A DNA stretch of 64,000 nt from Chionis minor (Eukaryota > Chordata > Aves > Charadriiformes > Chionididae). Under the pieces are notes generated by a model. That model did no database searches, was not told the origin of the DNA, and was given only the letters and a program-made list of their open reading frames with translations. Shown piece after piece: positions 25,618 to 35,921 of this stretch (positions are counted from its first letter, which is position 1; every line of letters begins with the position of its first letter). Position numbers and translations under genes: made by a program. The DNA is taken from the NCBI GenBank assembly GCA_013398295.1, contig VZSF01011322.1, forward strand, positions 124,001 through 188,000, in the 5' to 3' direction.

Positions 25618-25941
25618 AAAGCAGCAGCAAAGCCCCATTCCCTTATTTATTAATAAATAAATAATGAAGAGAAAGGTACGGGCAGCAGCCGCCCTGGGAG
25701 CATGTCCCTGAGATGGGGATGGCCGAGGGAGGCCAGGCAGCGGGGGACAAGTGGCTTTTCACACCTGCTTGGGTTTGTGTTTTTCTAATGTGAACCCGTG
25801 TTGACTTTCTAACAATTCCTCCATGTTCTCATTTACACCCACTTGCTTCTCCACATTTCCCTCGGTTTCTCCCTGTTGTGGTTCGCCCCTGGAGTCTTTT
25901 TTTTTTTCAATTTGGAATTCCCTGAACGTAACCCCTCTTTT
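25618..25941. repeat. First copy of a 325-bp near-identical direct duplication
   Basis: This segment, from AAAGCAGCAGCAAAGCCCC to AACGTAACCCCTCTTTT, is repeated immediately after the single N at 25942. Read side by side, the first about 280 bases are identical. The differences are confined to the last about 45 bases: a T-run of 11 versus 12, one T/G change and one C/A change. Such near-identity, with errors only next to the N, suggests two overlapping contig ends or haplotype copies joined without merging. Confidence 0.93.
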
Positions 25942-25942
25942 N
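25942..25942. other. Single undetermined base (N) at duplication junction
   Basis: One N lies exactly between the two duplicate copies. It is most simply a gap placeholder or a join in the assembly. Confidence 0.95.
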
Positions 25943-26267
25943 AAAGCAGCAGCAAAGCCCCATTCCCTTATTTATTAATAAATAAATAATGAAGAGAAAG
26001 GTACGGGCAGCAGCCGCCCTGGGAGCATGTCCCTGAGATGGGGATGGCCGAGGGAGGCCAGGCAGCGGGGGACAAGTGGCTTTTCACACCTGCTTGGGTT
26101 TGTGTTTTTCTAATGTGAACCCGTGTTGACTTTCTAACAATTCCTCCATGTTCTCATTTACACCCACTTGCTTCTCCACATTTCCCTCGGTTTCTCCCTG
26201 TTGTGGTTCGCCCCTGGAGTCTTTTTTTTTTTTCAATTGGGAATTCCCTGAACGTAACCCATCTTTT
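25943..26267. repeat. Second copy of the 325-bp duplication
   Basis: It begins with the same AAAGCAGCAGC word directly after the N and ends at GTAACCCATCTTTT, continuing into unique sequence (GCTGGAATATT). Because only this copy continues smoothly to the right and only the first continues smoothly to the left, the true locus probably holds one copy. A minus-strand 66-codon Lys/Glu/Gln-rich frame (26084-26284) exists here only because this copy has a 12-T run; in the first copy the frame differs. Confidence 0.93.
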
Positions 26268-26492
26268 GCTGGAATATTTTCCACGCATCTTCACTCACCT
26301 CCGCCTATCGCCTGAGATGTATTTTCACTGCCAGTCTTGATTTGCACCACAATTCCCGCATCCTATCTGAATTTTCCCACCCAAAGCACAAGCGATAGCT
26401 GCACTTGCTCCCTCACACTCTCCTGTAGCACCAGAAGCTCCCCCCAGCCCTTCTCACTGCCATGGCAGGAAAGGACCCTGAAGACCGAATAT
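26268..26492. other. Short unique spacer before LTR
   Basis: About 225 bases between the duplicated segment and the left edge of the antisense LTR. A CCGAA word at 26485-26489 recurs just right of the LTR and may belong to its target duplication. Confidence 0.6.
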
Positions 26493-27214
26493 TGTGGTTT
26501 GGGCTGGACTGGCTGCCAAAGGGAAGGACAGATGCTCTCCCCTACCTCTCTCTTCAAGGAGGGGAGGCAGAGAGAAAGAGAGAGACACTTAGAAGTTTAG
26601 AAGGAACTAAACTACTTTAAGGAAATATTGATAATAAAATAATAAGAAGAAGCTAGTGAAATACATACAAAACCATATCAAGCTCCCAGGATGATGACCA
26701 TGTCACTGGCAAGCACTGGGGAAGTCCCAGCCTAGACTCAGCAACAGATTGGCACTGGATTCTGGGTTTGGACTCAAGATCAAGATCAAAAGCAGAGGAA
26801 CAGGGTCCTCCTCGGACGCTGGCTGTTGAAGAAAGAGGGCTGACCCTTTGATCCCTCAGCTTTTATCCTGAGCATGATGCAGATGGGATGGAACACCCTT
26901 TGGGTCAGTTTTGGGTCCCCTGTCCTGTCTGCCCCTCCCCAAACTTCTGTAGAGCGACCCTTCTACACTTTTCCACTTCCAACCCTCCAATGGGGCAAAC
27001 AACAAAAAGTTGGCTGCCCTTGGTCTTTCTCTAAGTACACGCAAGAGCCTCTCTGCATCCCATTCCTCGGCATCCACTATAAACATGGGTCTTGTCACTC
27101 TGGGAGCAAACAGCTTCTGCACAACATGCTGGTAACTTCAGCAGTTAGAAGAGGCCTGGCTGAAAAGTAAAGTTACTGAACAAAATTGGTCCTGTTTTAC
27201 CTCAAACCAGGACA
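26493..27214 (-). mobile_element. Solo LTR of an avian ERVL-like endogenous retrovirus
   Basis: This matches the general form of avian ERVL-type LTRs in reverse orientation. Its sense 5' end, TGTCCTGGTTT, is the complement of 27204-27214, and its sense 3' end reads ..CCAAACCACA at 26493. Internally it has the family's GATGGAACACCCTTTGGGTCAG block (about 26884-26905 on the plus strand), a TATA-like GGATAAAAG on the minus strand at 26859-26868 and an A/T-rich AATAAAATAATAAG stretch. CCGAA occurs at 27215-27219 and at 26485-26489, three bases outside the TG edge, so a 5-bp target duplication is possible if the true edge lies at 26490. No gag, pol or env sequence adjoins it. Confidence 0.8.
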
Positions 27215-27469
27215 CCGAAGCAGCCAGCTTCACCATCTAGCGAGCGGCCTCGCCAAAAATTAAGAAAACACGTCAGGGCTGTAAAAATGGACGAAATCTC
27301 TGATTGCAGGGAGGAAGTGAAACCTGGGAGACCCGGGAAAGGTAGGGTCATGCATCTTATTCCACCGGTGGCCTGCCTCTACAGGTGCCTCACGCTCTGG
27401 TGGCACAGCCGGTTTCTCAAGGACTGTCACACTTGGGTCTAACGAATGTCTGTGGGCTTAACGAAGAGG
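27215..27469. other. Short unique stretch, no gene seen
   Basis: Right flank of the LTR leading to the ancient CR1 tail. It may include further, too decayed, CR1 sequence upstream of 27470. Nothing else is seen. Confidence 0.5.
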
Positions 27470-27555
27470 CACCCGGGTGAGGCTTAATGGCCTGTGACGA
27501 AGAAAAGGTCAGACCAGATGATCAGGGGTCCTTTCTAAGCTTTGAGATTAAAAAG
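27470..27555 (+). mobile_element. Ancient CR1-type LINE 3' end relic
   Basis: The words TAATGGCCTGTGA, AGGTCAGACCAGATGATC and GGTCCTTTCTAAGCTTTGAGATT follow the order of the 3' terminus seen in old CR1 families of reptiles and birds (GGCCTGTGATATACAGGAGGTCAGACTAGATGATC, then GGTCCCTTCTGGCCTTAAA). Only about 85 bases can be matched. This differs from the ends of the younger copies in the window and dates to a different, older subfamily. The 166-codon frame at 27487-27987 starts inside it and is not a gene. Confidence 0.6.
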
Positions 27556-28146
27556 AATCTCTTCCCGCTTGCAGGATTTAAATTGAGGAGTAATTGCAGC
27601 ACGGGAAAATATTGCCGGACTTTGTGCAAGAGTCCATCAATTTTAACGCATCCCCCCCGAAGCGACAGTTCCCCACCTGGGGGAGAGCTGGGGACAAAGG
27701 CTGCCCCAGCGCGCCCAGCTCTGGATTTTGCAAAACTAACTCACAAAGTTACTTCTTCGCACCACGAGACTTTTCCTCATGCAGCTCCTGACATCCGAAA
27801 TGCAGCCGCGCAGACCCAACGTCGCCTCGTGACGAGCACGAGTAAATATTTGGAAAGTATCCTGTCCTCTTCCACCTTCCCTGTTGCTACATTTGTGCAT
27901 TTAGAATACCTATTTCTGTCAAGTATTTGGGCATATGAAAGGAAACGCGCACTTTTTTCGACTGGGAAGACGCTGAAATCGTCATAACCTCTCAGAGTTC
28001 CAGGCTCCCAGGCGTTGGGCAGAGGAAGGAGCGTTAGCAGAGAGCCAGTGTGTGCATATCAGTTATACATGGGATTTTCCTGAGCTGGATTCTGTCTAAA
28101 TTACGTATTGCACTGAAAGTCTGAAATGTACAACATGCTCAGTAGA

Positions 28147-28177
28147 TTTTTTTTGATTTTTTTTTTTTTTTTTTTTT
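28147..28177. repeat. Interrupted poly-T tract
   Basis: A T-run broken once by GA (TTTTTTTTGA, then about 20 T). Low complexity; no retrotransposon body is visible on the minus strand. Confidence 0.9.
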
Positions 28178-28650
28178 AATTTGTCCTCTGTCTCCCTGTG
28201 ACTGAAGAGAGATCATTACCAGAAGGTAATGAAAGTTGCCAAGCTGATGAAGCATGTTTTGCTCGGAGCTAATGTCATTTGAGGTTGGGGCTGGGTTTTT
28301 TTTTTGCTGGTTTTCTATTTGCTGGCTGACAGCCTGCTGTGCACATCACTTCTCCTAGCAGTGTGTCCCAACAACCACGCCAGCGCAGCCGTAACTTCCA
28401 GCTCCAGCACTTCTTCATTTAGCTTGACATGCAATTGTTTTTCTCACAGAAAAGACAGAATTCAAAACACCTTGGCCTGAAACGGCTTTAAGGTCTCTGT
28501 TACACATCCTTTACATGCGCCCGAGGGTTTTTTTCTCAGAGCATTAGATTTCTGCCTTGAGACACTTCACAAAATTCCTTGTGATTTATTATAGCAGATG
28601 ATTGACTGAAAACCTCGAACTCCCTTCTTTGAGCAGTTTTGCAGAGAGCA

Positions 28651-28694
28651 ATATAATTTATATAAATTTATATAATATCATTTATATAAATAAC
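28651..28694. repeat. AT-rich palindromic patch
   Basis: Repeated TTTATATAA/TTATATAAA words give several overlapping short inverted repeats able to form cruciform-like structures. Probably low-complexity sequence of microsatellite type. Confidence 0.7.
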
Positions 28695-31600
28695 AAGTGA
28701 AAATGAGTCATTTGTACATTTCCCACACTGTCAAAACCCAGTTCCACTGCCAAAAAGTTACGATCGACTGGTGCCGGGGGCTCAGAAGACCATCACAGGG
28801 GGAGCACCAGACCCTTTTCCCCAGGACACCCCGGGGACGTCGCACACAATCCCTGCAGCTTCCTTAGCACCAGCGGCAGCATGTCCAAATCCAGCCTTTG
28901 GTTTACATTCTGATTTCCAGGCATGCTCATTTTTTTTATAGCAACCCTGAAGTTATGCCCATAAAAAGGTGCGTATCTCATCTGGGTAATATTGGTTAGC
29001 GAAAAATTTAATTTTTCCCTCAAACAAAAAGATCACTAGAAAGCCGCTTTTTGAGCTGAGTGCTTTATCAAGATCCCAGGTCTCATCTCTATCATTTGCC
29101 TATGCAAAAAAGGGAGGAAACAAGGTCTTCGGCAGGGCTGCGGCTGCCCTGAGCCCCCCACGCTTACCCCTGTGCCCACCTCACTACAGTCAGCTCAGTC
29201 TTACACACACTGACGGAACGATTTGGGTCGGACCTGTTTTCAGAGGTTTTCTTCATAATAACTTTTCCACATACTAAAATAAAAACAATTCAGAAGAAGA
29301 AAGAAATAGCAAAGTAAACAGCAATCTTGCAACCATCTGCCTTCCACAGACGAGCCATCTCATGCATGAATCCATGTGCAGGGAGGGAAGGGGATTTTCC
29401 ACTGGCCTTGCCATGATAAAACTGGGTGGCTCCTCATGGAAGTGAGTTTTTGGACATCAGCCCCACTTTTTTTAGGCAGCTGATGATGCTTGTTGCTTCT
29501 TCCTCCAGACGCAGGACCTGAACTGGGCGCATTGGTACTCACCTGGGGCAGGGACCACTGGGGCTGACGTGTCCTCCCTGTCCCCACGGTGGGCTTTTGT
29601 GACCCCATCACAGCATCCGTGTCCTCCTGGCAGATCCCGAACATCCCATGACCACAAGCTGTTGTCCCCATCCAAGGGGATCCCGAACTGGGCTTTGCAA
29701 CAAAATACAGTTACCGAAGACCTACGGTGGCAAATCTTACTAACCTGTCCTAGATAAGATTATGGAAGAAAAGAAACATCGATTTTCTTCTTAAAGAAAG
29801 GAAGCCCCGGGTATCTTGCAATAATTAATAAGCTGAATTACTCTATCTGTAAGATAATAATGCACCATTAGAAAAAGATCTGATTTTTATTATCCAATTT
29901 TTATCAGAAATTAAAATTAACTGCAGTTTAATACAATTCAAAGTCAGCTAAATACAGATCAGGCAAGGAGGATCTATTTTCTACGACAATAGCAGCTCCA
30001 TCAGATGCCGAATGAGCGGCTTCCCCTCCCCGTGCCCTCCCTGCGGCCCAGGGGACTTTCACCCGCTCTGAGCCCCTCGCAGGTAAGGTGACCACCCTCC
30101 ATCCAGGGTGGTAATAGTTCTCCTTTCCATCTACAGCAAACCTAGTTTTTAAGAACCTTTTTGACTTCATAACCCATCGTGTGAATTAAGAAATCAACAT
30201 TCACCTATTCCTGCAACTGAAGCCCGAGCACTGCTGTTCGACTGCCACCGCAAAGATGCTGATTTTTTTAACATCCAGTTTGTTTAAAGGAGGAATGAAC
30301 AGAATTCCTGAGAAACCTGACAGATTTTTCTCTGCCCTGCAGTCACCACAGGGGAAAGACATTGTCCAGATGTTGCAGATGATGCCTTGCCAGAATCAAG
30401 CCTACCACGTTACACCCCGAGTCAAAAAAATGAGAAAAATCCATCTCAAATATTACATCCATAAGCCTTTTCCAAGAACGTTTGCAAGGCACTGTGAAAC
30501 ACTCCCCAGCAGGCTGCCCGATTGCCTCCCACCATGCTGCACAAAAGGTACACGTGCGTCTGCTCTCAGCCAGAAACTCACATTTTCGTACACAAAATAA
30601 AGCTAGAAAGATTGACGGTTCCTACATTGGGCAGTACGTTCCTCAGTTCATTGCCAAGTCTCGTGCCAAGAGGAGAAAACCCAGCCTCAGTGCTTCTTCA
30701 CACCTCCAAAATCAAGTTCTCCATGACGTTATTTGGTCTCCTATGCCTTAGCTCTCCATGCAAGAAAACCCTCTCTGCTCCCCAGGAGCCCTGGTTGCCC
30801 TTCCCCACGCTCCCGAGAGCTGATGGCCCAGCAAGAGTTTGATGGATGGCCGTGGGTCAGCAGATGGAAAGGAAGAAGAGCTAGTTCCTGCTCGGTGCCT
30901 GGTAGAAGAGGAATGATGCAAACAGCCATAGCTGTGAAAGCGAGGGTCTGTGCAAGTCGCTCGTATCCAATCTGCTTAATTCCTATTTGCTTCTTTAAAT
31001 AGTGAGGGCTCTCTGCCCAACTGGCAGATTTTAAGACAGCCAGTCAGCCAAAACCCAGGAGCTCCTGCGTTCCTGTGCCTCACCCAAAACTGCTTGTGAA
31101 CCCTCTTGTAGAGAGCCTTAAAACCAGGAATTAAATCGAGAGAGCTGAAGGAGTATTTTTCTCACCCAACTAATTAGCCGGGTAAGAGATACGCAATGTG
31201 GTCTACAGAGCTAGCACTAAATATATATGCAGCCATACACGTATATACATACAATTTAACTGGGGACAATATGGTGAAACCAGCTTTCCCTGAAGGAGCA
31301 GTTCCCATCTGCTGAAGTTAACTGTATTTCTGCCTTGTTTTAGGAGCCGCGGTGCTTCGGGCCTCGCTGCCCAGGCAGGGCTGGAGAAGGGTGGTCCAGC
31401 TGGAGCAGGATGCTCTTGGGCATCCCCAGCTCTTGGGGCAAGAGCCGGTCACATCTCCCACCTCTTCTCCAGGGCGTATCTGCGGTACAGGCAGCTCCTC
31501 CCGAACCACCGCCGGGGCAATCTGTCACCTACCAAGGAAAAAGGATTTGTAAGATCCGTCCTTGCCATCACCAGACAGGACGCGTGTCGCATGCGCTGTG

Positions 31601-31756
31601 TCAATACATCTTCACGCGACTGTAACGCTACGTGTTGAATTGGTTCAGGCTTTTGACCAGCGCTGGACCTAACAAGTCGTCTTTCGCTGTCATCTGGTTT
31701 TAAGAGCCTTGAAAGGCTGACTAAAATGCCTCTATTGTACACTGAAGATGCTGTAT

Positions 31757-31766
31757 CTATAAATAG
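31757..31766. promoter_or_regulatory. Candidate MEF2-type site
   Basis: CTATAAATAG fits the MEF2 consensus CTA(A/T)4TAG exactly. It lies in an AT-rich block without repeats. A single ten-base match is weak evidence. Confidence 0.2.
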
Positions 31767-32879
31767 CATATTAATCATTTATGGCGATCAGCTATGGCGT
31801 GAGATTTTAAGCTCTACACTCCCTGAATGCCAATGGAAAAGAAGAGCAAAGCTGGCTCCCTCTGCTCAAATCTCATACCTCCTGGGAGCTCATTAGCGTG
31901 GAAACACTTGCTGGAAATTTTCAGCAATCGCTTAGTACTGTGTCTGTTTGGGATTTCAACTCTTATGTACCACAGCCAAACAAAAGCTACTGGACAGCTC
32001 TAACAGCCGCCGCCAAATTCCGAGAAAGACTTTAATATATTTAAGAAGCCCATTATTGAACCGTCTAATTCAAATATTGTACTAAGCAGAAGTTGTTTCA
32101 TCCCGCCCATGCTCAGTCGCTTCCAGATGTGTTTATCCAACCGAAAATGAACCCTGCACGCAGCTCGCTGTGGCTTATCACACGGGGGTATCCCTACAAA
32201 TCTCCAACTCCTTTCAAAATGGCTGGTTTCATTTCAAGCCCGGAAAACATAGTTTCCTGGCATCCATAGAGATGCTGGTACCGTCTCCCATTTTGCCAGG
32301 GGAAGGGTTTGAGGGGACCAAGCGGTACATACAAAAACCCACCTTTTCTGACAGGACACCATGTGCCCAGGATCCAGAGCCCCAACACTGGCTCCCCCAG
32401 GACTCACCGCTTTCAGACCTCAGATTTTGCTTCGGATTTCCTTGTCTGGATGAAAACAGAGAATTCACCCGTTTGCGCGTGAGACAGAAGCGTTTGTGCA
32501 TTTGAATAAGATTTCACGATTGAACAATTATTTTAAAATAAAGCCATTCCACACAGAAACACCTGGCAAATATTGGATTTGGGCATGGCTTTGCACGCTG
32601 CCATCTCCATCAGCAGGTAACTTCAGTGCCTGCATTTTGGTGGTGCGAAATTCCCCCTTCAGTCCTGCCTGGTAGATTACTAAAACCCTGTGCTCAAAAT
32701 AAAAATTGAATGGCTTAAGCAGGAACTGGTTTTATTTTCTCAAAAGACCCAGAGCTAGAATTCCCTGTGGAAAAGCAGAGGTAAGTGGCTCCGGCCATAA
32801 TTTGCAGCTCCCCACTGGCTCTGTTGGGGAGCTCAGACTGATTGATGTGCATGTAAAGATTTACAATGCAAAGTAAAGA

Positions 32880-33110
32880 ATAACTGATTAAAGTGGAATC
32901 CACGGCATTTCAGTTAATGAGTTGTTGGAGAAAATTAATTTCCATGTTTAATGTATGCAGAGGCTATGAGGAAATCTTAGAATTCAATTAATCACAGCAT
33001 AAAAAAATTATTGGATATAATTGTAAGTAAATACTGCTTAATTATTCTTCTAATACCACGGCTAATTCAGAAGTCATTTCCCCCAGTACTGTTCCTGGTT
33101 CAGCCTGCTA
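32880..33110. promoter_or_regulatory. Candidate conserved non-coding element
   Basis: An AT-rich, CpG-poor, repeat-free block with many ATTAAT, TTAATTA and CAATTAATCA words (for example near 32934 and 32985-32993) and no open frame. The texture fits a homeodomain-bound enhancer. Conservation is not testable here. Confidence 0.3.
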
Positions 33111-33289
33111 TGCATTTGCTGGTCCAACCATAGTCTCCACATTTTTTGGACTAATGGTACATTTTCAACATCTCCATTCTAAAACCAACAGATTTGTAGC
33201 ACAAAACCCCCCTACAATCCCAGAGCGGATCCATATGCTGCAAAAGGCCAGCCTGCCTAGGAAAAGCAGCAGAAACGACGCAGATTCAC

Positions 33290-33440
33290 ATTAATTTCAC
33301 TTTAAACTCAGTGCTGTCATTCCTATCCCTTTTATTAGCTGTCATTGGTAATTAATCAGCCTGCCCAAGATCTATTTCAGCTACACAGCCCCTTTCTGAT
33401 TTTATTGTGAATCCTGCTCTATTTAAAGCTTCGCAGTGCT
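33290..33440. promoter_or_regulatory. Candidate conserved non-coding element with MEIS/homeobox words
   Basis: A CTGTCA core (MEIS/TGIF-like) at 33339-33344 lies close to TAATTAAT at 33349-33356 and an AATCA half site (PBX-like) directly after, within about 20 bases. The flanks are AT-rich and repeat-free. Close spacing of these words is typical of TALE-homeodomain targets, but this is inference. Confidence 0.3.
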
Positions 33441-35278
33441 TATTCTTTTCATTCGAGGGGCTTCCCAGAGCAATGACCAACCATACTTTGAGGGAACGAT
33501 ATATTTTATCAACTCCTTTATCTCAAACATGTTTATTTTGAATGTCCTCGCCTTGTGCAAGGCAAGTGGAAGCACCTGGAAGGTACAACATTTATCTTTC
33601 CACAGGCCACTCGGGGAGATGCCCTGGCTCGTTTAAAGCGCAATCCTGCCTGACTCCCCTAGAGCTTAGATCAAATCCAGACATTGCACCTGTCAGCCTG
33701 AAGTACGAATGAGTCGAAAAGCTCCAAAATACCCCATCTTGTTTCCTACCGACAGAATTTAAGTCCTTTAAAATGCCCTTTCTGGCCTGTACCTTCAGGA
33801 ATACCGGGATCACAGCCAGCTGAAACGCCAAGGCTTTGCAAAGCAACATGAACTCTTACGTGCGGGTAAATATTAGCGTTGTATTAATAAAGGTTTTGGA
33901 GTTTTGGCTGCTGTTGAGACACAAAGCCCTCGAATAACTGAGTATAGACATGCTTGTATACATGTGTAGGTATCCCTTGCTGTTTAAGGCAGGTCTGCTC
34001 ATTATTGCTTTAGGAATTCCAGCTGAACTCCATCATCCTTTACGAATTTGAAGCCAAAATTCATCCGGCAAAATTAATCATCTTGTACACTAAACCTTTA
34101 TGTTGGTGAGCAAACAGTTAAAAAAATGTCATTATCCTACGTATCCAATGTACCCTATGTCAGCCCCCTTCTCAGGCCAGCCCTCGGGGATCAAGTGCAG
34201 GGGGGAGACGCTCTTCCAGGTGGCTGGGAGCTGCGTTTCTGCTGCCTTGCAATTTCTCGTGGTTTTGCTCCAGTTAATTATGGTTTTTAATTAGTCATTA
34301 GTGGTGCCTGGGGAATAGGATAAACGGTCTCTTCTGATTTATAAAATTTAAAAGATCGCATCAGTCTAAACAAAGTAAAAACCTTGCATTATCACTAATT
34401 GTGCCTGGACCCGACTGGGAGCCGGGCTGGCAGCGGCGGGGAGCCTCTCCGAAAGGCACACCACCACAAGGAGCTCCGCTGCCAGCATGGTATTCCAGAC
34501 ATATAGGAAACCCCCAAAAGTAAGGAGCAGGGAAGATCTACCTGCATCCCCTGGAGCACGTACCAGGTGAGAGAGCTTGGACGCTGCAGACGGGACTCCA
34601 CGCACTGCGGGAACCGGCGACAGCTTCCCGGTGCAGCGAGATCTCGACATCAGCACAGCAGCTGGCACCAGCTTTGCCAACAAACGGTCCTGGTGGACAT
34701 GTGGCACTAAACCATAAAGGGCCACCAGACGCTCTGTCATAGCTTGAGAAACCCACTCTTTTTTAAAGACTCTTTTTTTCAATACGGAGTTTGTAGGTCG
34801 GGCTCTGCTTCTGGGCTGACTGAATGCTGCTGGGGGACATCCACACTTGTCTGGAGGTGTTTATAGAAGAATTAGTAAATGTGGTAGTAAACACTAGTGC
34901 AACACGCTGTTTTATTAAATTTAGCCAGGCAAATTTCGGAGGGAGATGTAACTTGGGAAGAACATAAATGGTGTTACCCATCTCTGCTATTACTTCTGCT
35001 GCTCACCTGGCGTACCCCGGGCATGGGAAACTCCCAGAGCTGCTGTGGTTTTTGGGTGGTTCCGGTCCTTTCCATTGGTTTGTGAGGTTTTTTTGCTCTG
35101 GGTTTGGGGTTTTTTTTCCCCTCTTTTGATATGTTTTCCCTTCAGAGGTTATGGCTCGATGTTTCAATAGGCTTTCTCATGAAAAAAATTGGTTAATTTT
35201 CCACCGCATATCTTACCACTGTAGGTGGTTTCTTCTTGCTTCTCCTGTTGTGCAGATGGTCAAGTGAAGAGGCTGCTA

Positions 35279-35921
35279 TGGGTTGAGAAACCCACAACAA
35301 TTTATTGTCATTCAGACAATTATTCTCTCACCCGATGACCCCTCCCCACCTGGGAAGGGGAACTCGGGAAAAAGCAAGGAAATCCAGGGGTTGAAATATA
35401 AACAGATTTAATGGAATAAGACTAGATAATTAACATCAAGAACACTAAAGAACCAGTATTGATGCCAATACCAATATAAAACATACCAGGATTACACTCA
35501 GCCTGCTCTATCCGTAGGAAGCCGTGCACTCCCAGCAGGAGACAGCACATGTGGGACACTGGGAGCGTTGCAGCTTCGGGAGGAAGGGAAGGGCTCAGGG
35601 CTCCAGCACCAGGGCAAGGAGTTGTCTGGATCGCCGCTGTCAAGGGAGAGAGAGAACTCCTCAGCAAACTTCCTAATTCCTATGGAATGTGCCATTCATG
35701 GTATGGAATAACCCTGCTGGCAGCTTGGGGCAAGTGCCCGGGTCTCGCTGCTCCTCATCCCAGCACTGGCCAGCCTGGAAACACTGAGACTGCGAAACCC
35801 CCACACCACGGCTGGTGAGAAAGGAAATATTTTCACAAATTCAGACATGGGAGTCTTCTAAAAGTACAATTTTCCCAAGTGTTAGGAGAGAAATGAGTCC
35901 TGCGTCGCTCAAACCAGGACA
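35279..35921 (-). mobile_element. Second solo LTR, avian ERVL-like
   Basis: This is another reverse-oriented LTR of the same broad type. Its sense 5' end TGTCCTGGTTT is the complement of 35911-35921, identical to that of the LTR at 26493-27214. On the plus strand the family's CTCACCC..CCCCTCCCCACCTGGGA region (about 35328-35356), the GGTTGAAATATAAACAGATTTAAT block (about 35390-35413) and the CATGGTATGGAATAACCC block (about 35698-35715) occur in the expected order. The left edge near TGGGTTGAG at 35279 is approximate. AGCTG right of the element resembles GGCTG at 35271-35275. No retroviral genes are attached, so it is a recombined solo LTR. Confidence 0.72.

Larger units (their letters stand above)
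27556..35278. other. Non-coding unique sequence, no gene seen
   Basis: A long repeat-poor interval. Low complexity: T-runs at 28147-28177, an AT palindrome-rich patch at 28651-28694 with TTATATAAA words, and T-runs near 35098-35118. Open frames reach 138 codons on the minus strand (34366-34782) and 111-114 codons elsewhere, all without domains and with overlapping rivals. AT-rich repeat-free stretches at about 29750-29940, 31730-32100 and 32880-33440 look like conserved non-coding DNA. No tRNA, small RNA or exon is recognised. Confidence 0.6.

Noticed and set aside
26084..26284. Lys/Glu/Gln-rich 66-codon minus frame, with a S-Q-H-G-F-T word recalling CR1 RT
   Set aside because: Six matching residues without any neighbouring CR1 motif is too little. 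The frame depends on the length of a T-run that differs between the two copies of a likely assembly duplication.
27487..27987. 166-codon frame as a gene
   Set aside because: It starts inside an ancient CR1 3' end and has no recognisable domain.
27215..35278. Internal region of a provirus bounded by the two antisense LTRs
   Set aside because: No capsid, protease or polymerase motif is visible on the minus strand and the two LTRs differ strongly inside. The region holds unrelated unique DNA and an old CR1 end in the opposite orientation.
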